A stretch of DNA of 64,000 nt from Clostridiales bacterium UBA7001 (GTDB lineage: Bacteria; Bacillota; Clostridia; TANB77; CAG-508): the NCBI GenBank assembly GCA_002449785.1, contig DJXP01000004.1, positions 44,721-108,720 of the forward strand, in the 5' to 3' direction. Numbering within the stretch: the stretch's first letter is position 1; each line of letters opens with the position of its first letter. This document shows, in pieces, positions 44,500 through 52,926 of the stretch. Made by a program: the position numbers and the translations under genes. Below the pieces are notes generated by a model. The model was not told where the DNA came from. It did not search any database and worked only from the letters and a program-made list of their open reading frames with translations.

Positions 44500-44740
44500 C
44501 ATTTTTTGATTATAATTATAATCTTTTGTTCTTTAAAAAGACATAAAAAAAAAATACTATCTTTTGTAATAGAATTAAAAAAATGTAATTGAAAATAATG
44601 CAGGATCCTGCAAAGAGTATTCTTGAATGTTCCAGGATGGAACAGTAATATTATAATACAAATTAGTTGTTTACATAAATTAAGTGCCGAAAAATGGTTT
44701 TTCGAGCGAAAAGTGGTTTTTAAGTAAGAAAACCGGACAG

Positions 44741-44805
44741 TAAGACAGTGGGAGGGTGTTGTTATCTGTTATAAAAGCAGAAAATAACACCCTCCCACTG
44801 TCTTA
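44741..44805. repeat. Long perfect palindrome after porB
   Basis: 20-base arms TAAGACAGTGGGAGGGTGTT and its inverse, extended by TAT/ATA, around about 18 bases; only 9 bases past the porB stop. There is no T-run on the minus strand, so it is more repeat-like than terminator-like, though it could stabilise the mRNA 3' end. Confidence 0.65.
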
Positions 44806-44814
44806 TTTTATCTA

Positions 44815-45765
44815 TTATTTATTTGTCATTTCTTCTAAATCTAATAATTCTTGCCATCTTGAGTCAACTTCTTTTTGGAATTCTTCAATCATCCATTCAT
44901 TACCAGGTTTAAACATATGTTTAAATCTTTTTTGTGGTTTTAAAAATTCTTCAATTGGAAGTTTATTTGCAGGCTTATATGTTATATGATATACACCATC
45001 TATAACTTCATATAGAGGCCAATAACATGTTTCAACTGCTAATTTATTTATTTGCATTAAATCTTCTGTATTATATCCCCATCCTCTAGGACATGGAGCA
45101 AGAACATTTAAGAAACAAGCACCTTCTGTATAGATAGCTTTTTCGGCCTTTTCATATAAATCTTTATAATTATTAAGAGCAATTGATTGAGCAACATAAG
45201 GTAAATGATGTCCTACCATTATTTTTGCTAAATCTTTTCTTGATTGCATTTTTCCAGGTATTACAGAACCTGCTGGAGTTGTTGTGGTATCTGCAAATTT
45301 AGGTGTAGCAGATGAACGTTGAATACCTGTATTCATATATGCACCATTGTCATAACATACATATACCATGTCATGACCTCTTTCCATAGCACCTGATAAA
45401 CTTTGAAGACCTATATCATAAGTTCCACCATCTCCACCGAAAGCTATAAATTTTGTTGTTTTATTTTCAGGTAGTTTTCCTTGTTTTTTTAATGATTTGT
45501 ATGCTGCTTCAGCTCCTGATAGAGTAGCACCAGCACATTCAAAAGCTGTATGAATAAATGAATCTGTCCAAGATGTATATGGGTAAATAAAGGTAGAAAC
45601 TTCCATACAACCTGTAGCACCAGCAATAACAGCATGATCTTCAGGTTTTAAAGCCCTCAATATCATTCTTGCAACACTTGGAGCCCCGCATCCAGCACAC
45701 ATTCTGTGGCCAGAAGTAAATCTTGAAGGTTTATTTGCAACTACTTCTTTATGATTATATGCCAT
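44815..45765 (-). CDS. porB: Pyruvate:ferredoxin oxidoreductase, beta subunit
   Basis: 316 residues. Thiamine diphosphate site FGGDGGTYDIG ... DNGAYMNTG (about 109-148); cluster cysteines in MCAGCGAP and GATGCME. With alpha, gamma and delta subunits it oxidatively decarboxylates pyruvate to acetyl-CoA, reducing ferredoxin. Other 2-oxoacids are possible, but the ASATPKFADTTTTPAG-type region resembles pyruvate synthases. It is the last gene of the porG-porD-porA-porB order, 5 bases after porA. The RBS GGGGG precedes the start. Confidence 0.92.
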   Translation of the reverse strand: MAYNHKEVVANKPSRFTSGHRMCAGCGAPSVARMILRALKPEDHAVIAGATGCMEVSTFIYPYTSWTDSFIHTAFECAGATLSGAEAAYKSLKKQGKLPENKTTKFIAFGGDGGTYDIGLQSLSGAMERGHDMVYVCYDNGAYMNTGIQRSSATPKFADTTTTPAGSVIPGKMQSRKDLAKIMVGHHLPYVAQSIALNNYKDLYEKAEKAIYTEGACFLNVLAPCPRGWGYNTEDLMQINKLAVETCYWPLYEVIDGVYHITYKPANKLPIEEFLKPQKRFKHMFKPGNEWMIEEFQKEVDSRWQELLDLEEMTNK

Positions 45766-45770
45766 TTTTA

Positions 45771-46952
45771 TTACCCCCTTAATCCTAAATATCTATATGG
45801 GTTTCCAATATTTCCAGTATTTGAAATTTCTTGTAAATCCCAATAAACTTTTTTAATATCATTAACTGTAGTATCTCTACCACCAATACCGTAAATATAG
45901 TTTACAGTAGGAACATGTATATTTGAAACATACATTCCAGATATTGTATCTTCAAATAATGCACCACCAGCACCATTTAATGAATCTGCTTTGTCAAGTA
46001 CAGCTATAGATTTTGCATTTTTAAGAGCAGTAGCTACTTCCTCAGCTGGAAATGGTCTAAACATTCTAATTTTTAATAGTCCTGCTTTAATCCCTTGAGC
46101 TCTTAATTCATCTACAGCAGCTTTTGCAGTTCCAGCTGTTGAATTCATACAAACAATTACTTGTTCAGCATCATCCATTTTATATTTTTCAAAGAATTCA
46201 TATTTACGTCCAGTAAGAGCTTCAAATTCTTTTGATACATCAGCAATTACTTTTTTGGCATTTTTCATTGCTAAACCTTGTTGAAATTTATGCTCAAATA
46301 AATAAGCTTGTAAATCTAAAGGGCCAACAGCTATTGGCTCTTTATCATTTAACAAATAATGTTCTGGATGATAAGTTCCAACAAAAGCTTTTACTTTTTC
46401 ATCTTCTAGTAATTCAATATTTTCTATTGAATGTGATGTAATAAATCCATCTTGACATACCATTAAAGGTAACATAACATCTTTATGCTCAGCAATTCTA
46501 TGTGCCATTAATAAATTATCATATGCTTCTTGGTTATTTTCAGAAAAAAGCATTATCCATCCAGCGTCTCTAACACCCATTGCATCTGAATGATCATTAT
46601 GAATGTTTAGTGGACCAGAAACTGCTCTATTTACTAAAGACATTACAATTGGTAATCTTAAGCTAGATGCAATATAAATCATTTCCCACATTAGTGATAA
46701 GCCATTAGCTGAAGTAGCTGTCATAGCTCTAGCTCCAGCGGATTCTGCGCCAATACAAGCACTCATTGCACTATGTTCACTTTCAACAGCAACAAATTCT
46801 GTATCTACTTGACCATTACTAACAAAAGTTGAAAAGTATTGTGGAATTTCTGTTGAAGGTGTAATAGGGAATGCAGCGACAACATCAGGATTAATTTGTT
46901 TCATAGCAATTGCAGCTGCTTCATTACCACTTAATCTTTCTCTAATTCCCAT
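45771..46952 (-). CDS. porA: Pyruvate:ferredoxin oxidoreductase, alpha subunit
   Basis: 393 residues. The N-terminal pyrimidine-binding domain contains GNEAAAIAMKQINPDVVAAFPITPSTE and the FVAVESEHSAMSACIGA catalytic-Glu region; the transketolase C-terminal-like domain follows (about 255-360). It forms the active site together with PorB. The RBS AAAGGAG precedes the start at 46952. A 185-base gap containing a palindromic element separates it from porD upstream. Confidence 0.93.
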   Translation of the reverse strand: MGIRERLSGNEAAAIAMKQINPDVVAAFPITPSTEIPQYFSTFVSNGQVDTEFVAVESEHSAMSACIGAESAGARAMTATSANGLSLMWEMIYIASSLRLPIVMSLVNRAVSGPLNIHNDHSDAMGVRDAGWIMLFSENNQEAYDNLLMAHRIAEHKDVMLPLMVCQDGFITSHSIENIELLEDEKVKAFVGTYHPEHYLLNDKEPIAVGPLDLQAYLFEHKFQQGLAMKNAKKVIADVSKEFEALTGRKYEFFEKYKMDDAEQVIVCMNSTAGTAKAAVDELRAQGIKAGLLKIRMFRPFPAEEVATALKNAKSIAVLDKADSLNGAGGALFEDTISGMYVSNIHVPTVNYIYGIGGRDTTVNDIKKVYWDLQEISNTGNIGNPYRYLGLRG

Positions 46953-47054
46953 TTTTTATCTCCTTTTTATTATAAATTACTTTTTAATATTTAAATAAAT
47001 TAAAATTTTCATTTAATTTAAATTAGAATGATTATATCGCAAGGTGTACGAAAT

Positions 47055-47097
47055 AATTTTTTATGAAGGCGTACTTAGGTACGTCGATTAAAAAATT
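47055..47097. repeat. Palindromic element inside the por operon
   Basis: Outer arms AATTTTTTA / TAAAAAATT and inner CGTAC-TTAG-GTACG form an extended hairpin in the porD-porA gap (46953-47137). A second GTACG at 47047-47051 and G+C higher than the surroundings suggest an inserted element rather than a terminator. Confidence 0.6.
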
Positions 47098-47137
47098 GTT
47101 GAGTTACAACGAAGCGAGATGATTATTATAATTTAAA

Positions 47138-47428
47138 TTATTGCATTTCGATTGCTTTAAAAGGACATACCTTAGCACAAACTCCACATCCTTTACAAGC
47201 ATCATAATTAAAATCTTCACGATTTAAGTCACTATTAACTGGAATAGCGTCATCTGGGCAAACAGGGAAACATAATCCACATTGTTTGCATAGCTCTGGT
47301 TTAAATATAGGAGTTGAAGAACGCCAATCACCAGTTTTAAATTCTTTAGCATTTCCAGCTGTATATATATTTCCACCAATAGTTAAATCTTGCCATGGTG
47401 TTTTATTATTAATAGTATCTTCTGTCAT
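47138..47428 (-). CDS. porD: Pyruvate:ferredoxin oxidoreductase, delta (ferredoxin-type) subunit
   Basis: 96 residues with two [4Fe-4S] motifs: CKQCGLCFPVCP and CKGCGVCAKVCP (C-x2-C-x2-C-x3-C each). It carries electrons from the PorA/PorB site to external ferredoxin. The N-terminal 50 residues (ending WRSSTPIFKPELCKQ) are typical of PorD. The RBS AAAGGAG is on the minus strand. It lies between porG and porA. Confidence 0.94.
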   Translation of the reverse strand: MTEDTINNKTPWQDLTIGGNIYTAGNAKEFKTGDWRSSTPIFKPELCKQCGLCFPVCPDDAIPVNSDLNREDFNYDACKGCGVCAKVCPFKAIEMQ

Positions 47429-47449
47429 TTGGTTCTCCTTTCTTTATTT

Positions 47450-48028
47450 CTATACTTCAGTAACTTCTTTTAAAGCCATTTCTAATGCTTTCATATTTCC
47501 ATCAATTACTTCAGGTTTTTTAGCAAATTTATGCTTAAATGAACCTATCATATCTTCTAAAAATGCTTCTTCAGACATAATTCCACTAACTTTAACTATA
47601 GCAGCGAGCATTGGTGTATTTGGGAAATACTTTCCTAAAGTTTCCATTGATACTTTTCTTGCATCAATTCGATATACTTTACCAGTGTATCCTTTCAAAT
47701 GACTTCTTAGCTCATCTCCATCTTTTGTTGAATTTATTATTATAGCTCCATCTGGTTTTAAACCAGCAGTAACATCAACAGCATCTAATAAAGTGTCATC
47801 TACAACAACTACATAATTTGGTTCATAAATATTTGAATGAACTGTAATTGGAGAATCACTTATTCTATTATAAGCTGTGATTGGAGCCCCCATTCTTTCT
47901 GGACCATATTCAGGGAAACCTTGAATATATTTTCCAGTATTGAATGCTGCATCAGCTAAAAGAAGTGAAGCTGTTTTAGCACCTTGACCGCCTCTGCCAT
48001 GCCATCTGATTTCAATTAAATCACTCAT
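47450..48028 (-). CDS. porG: Pyruvate:ferredoxin oxidoreductase, gamma subunit
   Basis: 192 residues. The N-terminal IEIRWHGRGGQGAKTASLLLADAAF is the signature of 2-oxoacid:ferredoxin oxidoreductase gamma subunits, followed by EYGPERMGAPITAYNRIS. It is first in the minus-strand por operon; the RBS AGGAGG precedes the start at 48028. The 224 bases to minD hold the divergent promoters. Confidence 0.93.
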   Translation of the reverse strand: MSDLIEIRWHGRGGQGAKTASLLLADAAFNTGKYIQGFPEYGPERMGAPITAYNRISDSPITVHSNIYEPNYVVVVDDTLLDAVDVTAGLKPDGAIIINSTKDGDELRSHLKGYTGKVYRIDARKVSMETLGKYFPNTPMLAAIVKVSGIMSEEAFLEDMIGSFKHKFAKKPEVIDGNMKALEMALKEVTEV

Positions 48029-48182
48029 TTTAACCTCCTATATAGAATTTATAATTTTGTATAGACAATAGATCGTTCACTAAGATGTATAATTTACAAT
48101 TCTATGTCAAGTATATCTTTATTATTACGGAAAGTCAATAATAAAATGTTACAAAAATATTACAAAAATATTTCTTATTTCA

Positions 48183-48209
48183 TTGACTTTTTATAAAAAA
48201 AAATATAAT
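48183..48209 (+). promoter_or_regulatory. Probable promoter of minD
   Basis: TTGACT (48183-48188) and TATAAT (48204-48209) at 15 bases; a TAATAT at 48206 gives 17. Confidence 0.5.
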
Positions 48210-48252
48210 ATATATGTATTCGAAATTAAAGATAAAAAATGGGGGAAAACTA

Positions 48253-49047
48253 ATGGGAGAAGTTATTGTTATAACATCAGGAAAAGGTGGAGTCGGAAAA
48301 ACAACAACAACTGCAAACTTAGGATCGGCATTAGCACTAGCAGGTAAAAAAGTTGCATTAGTTGATACTGATATTGGTTTAAGAAACTTAGATGTTGTTT
48401 TAGGATTAGAAAATAGAATAGTATATGATATTGTTGATGTAATAGAAGAAAAATGTAAATTAAGACAAGCTCTTATAAAAGATAAAAGATTTAAAGATCT
48501 TTTCTTACTTCCAGCTGCTCAAACAAAAGATAAAACTGCTATAAATGAAGCACAAATGAAGGATTTAGTCGGAAAGTTAAGGCAAGAGTTTGACTATGTA
48601 TTAATTGATTGTCCGGCAGGAATTGAACAAGGATTTAAAAATGCAATTGCTGGAGCAGATAGGGCTTTAGTAGTTACAACAGCAGAAATCTCATCAATTA
48701 GAGATGCCGATAGAATTATTGGATTACTTGAATCATCTGAAATAAAAAATCCCGAATTAATTGTTAATAGACTAAGACCATCAATGGTTAGAAAAGGTGA
48801 AATGATGGATGTTAATGATATTGTAGATTTATTAGCAATAGATTTAATTGGAGTTGTTCCTGATGATGAAAATATTATAACTCAAACAAATAAAGGAGAA
48901 CCAGTAATTTCAAATAAAAGAGCTCCTTCTGGAAAGGCTTATTTAGAAATTTCAAGAAGATTATTAGGAGAAAATATAGAAGTTACAGTGCCTGGAAAAG
49001 AAACAGGATTTATAGCAAAGATTAAACGCTTATTTGGAAAAGGATAA
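48253..49047 (+). CDS. minD: Septum site-determining ATPase MinD
   Basis: 264 residues. The deviant Walker A GKGGVGKTTTTANLG is at residues 10-24, DTDIGLRNLDVVLGLEN follows and Walker B is in VLIDCPAGIEQG; the C-terminus ends in an amphipathic basic helix (TGFIAKIKRLFGKG) for membrane targeting. It blocks Z-ring formation away from midcell together with its activator MinE downstream. The start at 48253 follows GGGGGA; an upstream ATG at 48214 would add an unusual 13-residue extension. Confidence 0.94.
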   Translation: MGEVIVITSGKGGVGKTTTTANLGSALALAGKKVALVDTDIGLRNLDVVLGLENRIVYDIVDVIEEKCKLRQALIKDKRFKDLFLLPAAQTKDKTAINEAQMKDLVGKLRQEFDYVLIDCPAGIEQGFKNAIAGADRALVVTTAEISSIRDADRIIGLLESSEIKNPELIVNRLRPSMVRKGEMMDVNDIVDLLAIDLIGVVPDDENIITQTNKGEPVISNKRAPSGKAYLEISRRLLGENIEVTVPGKETGFIAKIKRLFGKG

Positions 49048-49071
49048 AATAGTTGGAGGTAAGAAATAATA

Positions 49072-49722
49072 ATGTTTGAGAATATAGGACATTTCTTTAA
49101 AAGAATAGTAAAAACAGAACAACAAAAAGAATTGGGTTCGAAAGATGCAGCTAAAGAAAGACTACATTTAGTGTTAATGCAAGATAGAGCAAATGTATCA
49201 GCAGATTTCTTAGAGCTAATGAAACAAGAAATAATTGATGTAATAAAAAAATATATAGTTGTTGATGAAGATGCAATAGATGTTAGGTTAACTAATCAAG
49301 AAAATGAGGATGGTACTAATGGAGCACCTTCATTATATGCAAACATTCCGATTGTAAATATAAAAAATGATATGATGGCAGAAAAAATAAAGAGTTTTGA
49401 AGGTGTAGATTTTAATAAAGAAATTGGAATTCCACTAAAAACTGATAGTGAAGAGAAAAAAGAAGATAAGGAAAAAGAAGATAAAAATGAAATTCCAAAT
49501 GTAATTAATCTTTCAGCACCAACTGACAATGAAGAAGATGTTGTAGAGGAACTATTTGAAGAAGTAGATGATGACGATGATGATGTTACTTTTGATGATT
49601 TATTAAAGGCAGCAGAAGCAGCAGATAAATTAAATGATAATTCTAATGAAGAAAACAGTAAGGAAATAGAAGAAATAAAAGAAAAAAAAGAAACTAAACC
49701 AAAGACAAAGAAAAAAAATTAG
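49072..49722 (+). CDS. minE: MinE with a long acidic C-terminal extension
   Basis: 216 residues, more than twice the usual 80-95. Residues 1 to about 115 match MinE: N-terminal amphipathic helix FENIGHFFKRI, the MinD-binding KERLHLVLMQDRANVS helix and the dimer beta strands (DAIDVRL, LYANIPIV). The remaining 100 or so residues are a low-complexity Glu/Asp/Lys region with DDDDDVTFDDLLKAAEAADKL. MinE stimulates MinD ATPase to drive its oscillation or positioning. Start ATG 49072 follows TTGGAGG. The order minD-minE-rodA is common in Clostridia. Confidence 0.85.
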   Translation: MFENIGHFFKRIVKTEQQKELGSKDAAKERLHLVLMQDRANVSADFLELMKQEIIDVIKKYIVVDEDAIDVRLTNQENEDGTNGAPSLYANIPIVNIKNDMMAEKIKSFEGVDFNKEIGIPLKTDSEEKKEDKEKEDKNEIPNVINLSAPTDNEEDVVEELFEEVDDDDDDVTFDDLLKAAEAADKLNDNSNEENSKEIEEIKEKKETKPKTKKKN

Positions 49723-49733
49723 GGAGATTATAA

Positions 49734-50840
49734 ATGGGAAAAAAATTACTAAAAAATACGGAATGGTCTATTCTTATTGTAAGTGTAATTTTAGTAGTAA
49801 TAGGACTTGTAGCACTTTTTTCAGCTACTCAAAGCTCAAATTATTATGAGTTCAGAAAACAAATTCAGTGGATTCTTATAAGTATTCCTTTCTTAATTTT
49901 AGCATCATTTATTGATTATAATATTATTCTTAGATTTTCAAGTTTAGCTTATATAGTTATTATAGCTTTACTTATAGGTGTACTATTTACAGAACCTATA
50001 AGCGGTGCAAGAAGTTGGTATAAATTTGGTGAGTCGATAAGTTTTCAACCATCTGAGCTTGGAAAAATTATAACGATTTTATTTCTTTCATTTATACTTA
50101 ATAAATTACAAATTAGAGGTAGAGGAGAAATAAATAAAATTTGGAAATTAATAATATTTTTAATTTTCGCATTAGTTCCAGTAGGTTTAATTTTTCTTGA
50201 ACCAGATAATGGAACAATGGCAGCTTATATTGTTGCAATTTTGTTTATGCTTTTTGCTTCAGGAATAGATAAAAAATATATTTTAGTTGCATGTATTCTT
50301 ATAGCAATAATAACGCCTATTGCTTATAACAATTTGCCAGATTATGCAATAAATAGAATAAAAGTTTTTTTAGATCCTGAGCTAGATCCGAGAGGTGCAG
50401 GTTATAATTTAAAGCAATCCAAACTTGCGATTGGTTCTGGAGAAGTATTTGGAATGGGATTATTTAAAGGAAATCAAACTCAGCTTGGTTTTTTACACCC
50501 AAAAACAACAGATTTTATTTTTTCTGTTATTGGCGAAGAAATGGGATTTATTGCAACTGGAGCAATTACAATTTTATATATTGTACTAGTTACAAAATCT
50601 ATTTATGTTGCTAAAACTGCAAAAGACAATGTTGGTTCATATATAGCAATTGGAATAGCGGGAATATTTTTCTTTCATATGACTGAAAACATTGGAATGA
50701 CAATTGGATTACTACCTATTACAGGTGTTCCACTTCCTTTTGTAAGTTACGGTGGTAGTTCACTTGTGACTAATTTTATATGCATTGGACTTTTGTTAAA
50801 TATAAGTAGTAGAAGACAAAAAGCAATATTAGTTGAATAG
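49734..50840 (+). CDS. rodA: RodA/FtsW-type peptidoglycan glycosyltransferase
   Basis: 368 residues with about ten hydrophobic helices and SEDS-family motifs: SGARSWYKFG ... QPSELGKI, LEPDNGTMA, and the C-terminal GVPLPFVSYGGSSLV. Its association with min genes fits RodA of the elongation machinery; FtsW or SpoVE cannot be excluded by motif. Start ATG 49734 follows AGGGAG, 11 bases after minE. A palindromic repeat begins immediately after the stop codon. Confidence 0.88.
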   Translation: MGKKLLKNTEWSILIVSVILVVIGLVALFSATQSSNYYEFRKQIQWILISIPFLILASFIDYNIILRFSSLAYIVIIALLIGVLFTEPISGARSWYKFGESISFQPSELGKIITILFLSFILNKLQIRGRGEINKIWKLIIFLIFALVPVGLIFLEPDNGTMAAYIVAILFMLFASGIDKKYILVACILIAIITPIAYNNLPDYAINRIKVFLDPELDPRGAGYNLKQSKLAIGSGEVFGMGLFKGNQTQLGFLHPKTTDFIFSVIGEEMGFIATGAITILYIVLVTKSIYVAKTAKDNVGSYIAIGIAGIFFFHMTENIGMTIGLLPITGVPLPFVSYGGSSLVTNFICIGLLLNISSRRQKAILVE

Positions 50841-50890
50841 TGGACTTGGGGACGTTCCTTTCAGTCCAGATTTCTGGACTACAGGGACAC
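50841..50890. repeat. GGGACGTTCC-type palindromic repeat
   Basis: GGGGACGTTCC, then a perfect 8-base-arm hairpin AGTCCAGA-TT-TCTGGACT (50863-50880), then AGGGAC. It starts one base after the rodA stop. It shares motifs with the copies at 52861 and 53942. Confidence 0.7.
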
Positions 50891-51003
50891 TCTTTGGATG
50901 AAACACTCTTTGAATTTTATGATTTCTTATTTGAAGAAATTGTAATAAAGATGTTGATTTAAAAATTCTTTGTTGCTTAATTATATAAAATTTGGGAGAC
51001 TAT

Positions 51004-51984
51004 ATGTATTTAAAAGAATTAATAATAGGAAATGTTCAATTAGAGAATAACTTAATATTAGCACCGATGGCAGGTATTACAGACCTGCCTTTTAGAATTA
51101 TATGTAAAAAATATGGTGGCCCAGGCCTTGTTTGTAATGAAATGGTAAGTAGTAAAGCTATCTGCTATAGAGATGAAAAAACACTTAACATGATAAAAAC
51201 AATTAATGAAGAAAGACCTATTTCAATGCAGATTTTTGGAAGCAATCCTATAACAATGGGAGAGTCAGCAGAATTTATGTGCAGCTATACAGATATTTTG
51301 GATATAAATATGGGATGTCCTGCACCAAAAGTAGTTAAAAATGGAGATGGAAGTAAAATATTACTGAATTTAGAGTTAATAGAGGATATTGTAAAAGAAG
51401 TAGTAAAAAAATCTACAAAACCTGTAACAGTTAAAATTAGAAAAGGCTGGGATAATGATCATATTGTTGCAGTGGAGGCAGCAAAAATAGTTGAAAAAGC
51501 TGGAGCAGATGCAATAATAATACATGGGAGAACAAGAACTGAGTTTTATTCAGGAAAAGCTGATTGGGACATAATAAAAGAAGTAAAAAATGCTGTAAAA
51601 ATACCAGTTATAGGAAATGGCGACATAAAAAATGAAGAAGATGCATTAAAAATGTTTGAGAAAACCGGTGTAGATGGTATAATGATAGGAAGAGCATCAC
51701 TTGGAAATCCGTGGATATTTGATAGAATTAAATTTTTTTTGGAAACTGGGAAAAAAATGTCTGAAGTAAGTAACAGAGAAAAGCTTAAAGTTATTATGGA
51801 ACATTTTAATTTATTATTAGAAGAAAAAGGGGAATATACAGCTACTAGAGAAATTAGAAAACATATTGCATGGTATGTTAAAGGTATGCCTGATGCAACA
51901 AAGCTAAGAGAAAAAATAAATAGAGTGGAAACAAGAGAAGATTTTGAAAAAACCTTAATTGATTTTTTTAATAGTAATAGTTAG
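51004..51984 (+). CDS. dusB: tRNA-dihydrouridine synthase (DusB type)
   Basis: 326 residues, FMN TIM barrel. LAPMAGITDLPFRIICKKYGGPGLVCNEMV opens the barrel; the catalytic Cys is in DINMGCPAPKV, followed by KNGDGSKILLN and IIHGRTRTEFYSGKADW. The C-terminal helical RNA-binding domain is present. The enzyme reduces uridines in tRNA D-loops. The start is taken at 51004 because GGGAG (50994-50998) precedes it; an in-frame TTG at 50992 overlaps this RBS. Confidence 0.92.
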   Translation: MYLKELIIGNVQLENNLILAPMAGITDLPFRIICKKYGGPGLVCNEMVSSKAICYRDEKTLNMIKTINEERPISMQIFGSNPITMGESAEFMCSYTDILDINMGCPAPKVVKNGDGSKILLNLELIEDIVKEVVKKSTKPVTVKIRKGWDNDHIVAVEAAKIVEKAGADAIIIHGRTRTEFYSGKADWDIIKEVKNAVKIPVIGNGDIKNEEDALKMFEKTGVDGIMIGRASLGNPWIFDRIKFFLETGKKMSEVSNREKLKVIMEHFNLLLEEKGEYTATREIRKHIAWYVKGMPDATKLREKINRVETREDFEKTLIDFFNSNS

Positions 51985-52016
51985 AAAACATGATTTATAA
52001 TTTAAGGAGTATGGTT

Positions 52017-52655
52017 ATGAATGATTTGGGAAGTATTGATACAATTGGGAAAGCATGGATTACTATATTAAAGAAAATAAAAAGCGATGGAAAAAGTATT
52101 TTTTATAATGGTGATTGTAATAGACTGGTAAAAGAAATTGTTGGAATATCTTTTACAATTAGTAATATAATCATGCCAGATCCAATTATCGAAAAATATA
52201 TGATTAAAGAAGAATATGAATGGATGGAAAACAATTTTACAAAACTTGGAACAGTAAAAGAATTGTATAATGAAAATTCTTATGCAAGTAGATTATATAA
52301 TTACATGAATGAGAAAAATCAAATTAATTGGGTTATTGAAAGACTAAAAAAACAGAAAAATACTTGTTCTGCCACAATAACAACTTTTGAACCATTAATA
52401 GATGAAAAATATATTCCATGTGTTAGTATGATAGATTTTTATATTCAAGAAAATGTATTGAATATGTATGTTTATTGCAGAAGTTTAGATTTTGGATGCA
52501 AAGCATATGTGAATTTAGTTATGTTGTATAAAATATTAAATCAAGTGGCAGATGAAATTAATGCAGAAATTGGAGATATGAATTTGATTGTTAAATCAGC
52601 ACATATTTATGATAAAGATGTAGAAAAAGTAAATGAAATATTAAAAGATTTTTAA
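52017..52655 (+). CDS. Thymidylate-synthase-fold protein (divergent)
   Basis: 212 residues. The C-terminal half shows the thymidylate synthase pattern: a Pro-Cys in YIPCVSMIDFY (about residue 141, candidate nucleophile), then LNMYVYCRSLDFGCKAYVNLVMLYKILNQVADEI, like the RSxD...N region of ThyA, and KSAHIYDKDV like the DxHIY segment. It is shorter than ThyA (about 264) and the N-terminal part is divergent, so activity on dUMP is uncertain; a nucleotide hydroxymethylase relative is an alternative. The start at 52017 is set by AAGGAG (52004-52009). It lies 32 bases after dusB. Confidence 0.6.
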   Translation: MNDLGSIDTIGKAWITILKKIKSDGKSIFYNGDCNRLVKEIVGISFTISNIIMPDPIIEKYMIKEEYEWMENNFTKLGTVKELYNENSYASRLYNYMNEKNQINWVIERLKKQKNTCSATITTFEPLIDEKYIPCVSMIDFYIQENVLNMYVYCRSLDFGCKAYVNLVMLYKILNQVADEINAEIGDMNLIVKSAHIYDKDVEKVNEILKDF

Positions 52656-52678
52656 AATTAGAATGGAAGGAGTATCAT

Positions 52679-52768
52679 ATGAAGAAAGTTTTTATAGGAC
52701 ATAATGACTAGTGGATTGAACAGAATTTATATGATGAAATACATAATTACCTTCAAGAGCGATTATAA
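52679..52768 (+). pseudogene. Mini-ORF with an in-frame TAG
   Basis: A strong RBS (GGAAGGAG, 52665-52672) leads to ATG 52679, which encodes MKKVFIGHND then TAG (52709-52711); the same frame continues WIEQNLYDEIHNYLQERL to TAA at 52766. The downstream part reads like protein, so this is either a nonsense-mutated remnant, a read-through product, or a 10-residue peptide. A terminator follows at once. Confidence 0.4.
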
Positions 52769-52774
52769 AAGTAG

Positions 52775-52807
52775 AATGCAATCTATGTAGTAGGTTGCAT
52801 TTTTTTA
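52775..52807 (+). terminator. Terminator
   Basis: AATGCAA / TTGCATT stem (52775-52781, 52795-52801) followed by seven T. Confidence 0.8.
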
Positions 52808-52860
52808 AATAAAAAACATATTTATAGTAATACAAATAGTAAAGCATTCTAAGGAGTAAG

Positions 52861-52915
52861 GAGTGTCCGTAAAGTCCCAAAATTGGACTTAAAGGAACGT
52901 CCCTAAAGTCCAGAA
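52861..52915. repeat. GGGACGTTCC-type palindromic repeat (inverse orientation)
   Basis: Contains AAGTCC...GGACTT around an AT-rich centre and then GGAACGTCCC-TAAAGTCCA, nearly identical to the right arm of the copy at 53942-54005. It ends just before the RBS of the GerS-like gene. Confidence 0.7.
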
Positions 52916-52926
52916 AGGAAAATTTT

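Larger units (their letters stand above)
44387..44814. other. Non-coding interval with a string of hairpins downstream of porB
   Basis: 428 bases without a gene. It holds the palindrome GCAGGATCCTGC (44600-44611), TGTTCC/GGAACA (about 44629-44645), CGAAAAA-TGG-TTTTTCG (44688-44704), GGTTTT/AAAACC (44715-44734), a 20-base-stem palindrome (44741-44805), and a terminator-like stem at 44461-44499. It is the 3' side of the por operon on the minus strand and the 5' side of the deoxyribosyltransferase-like gene. Confidence 0.6.
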
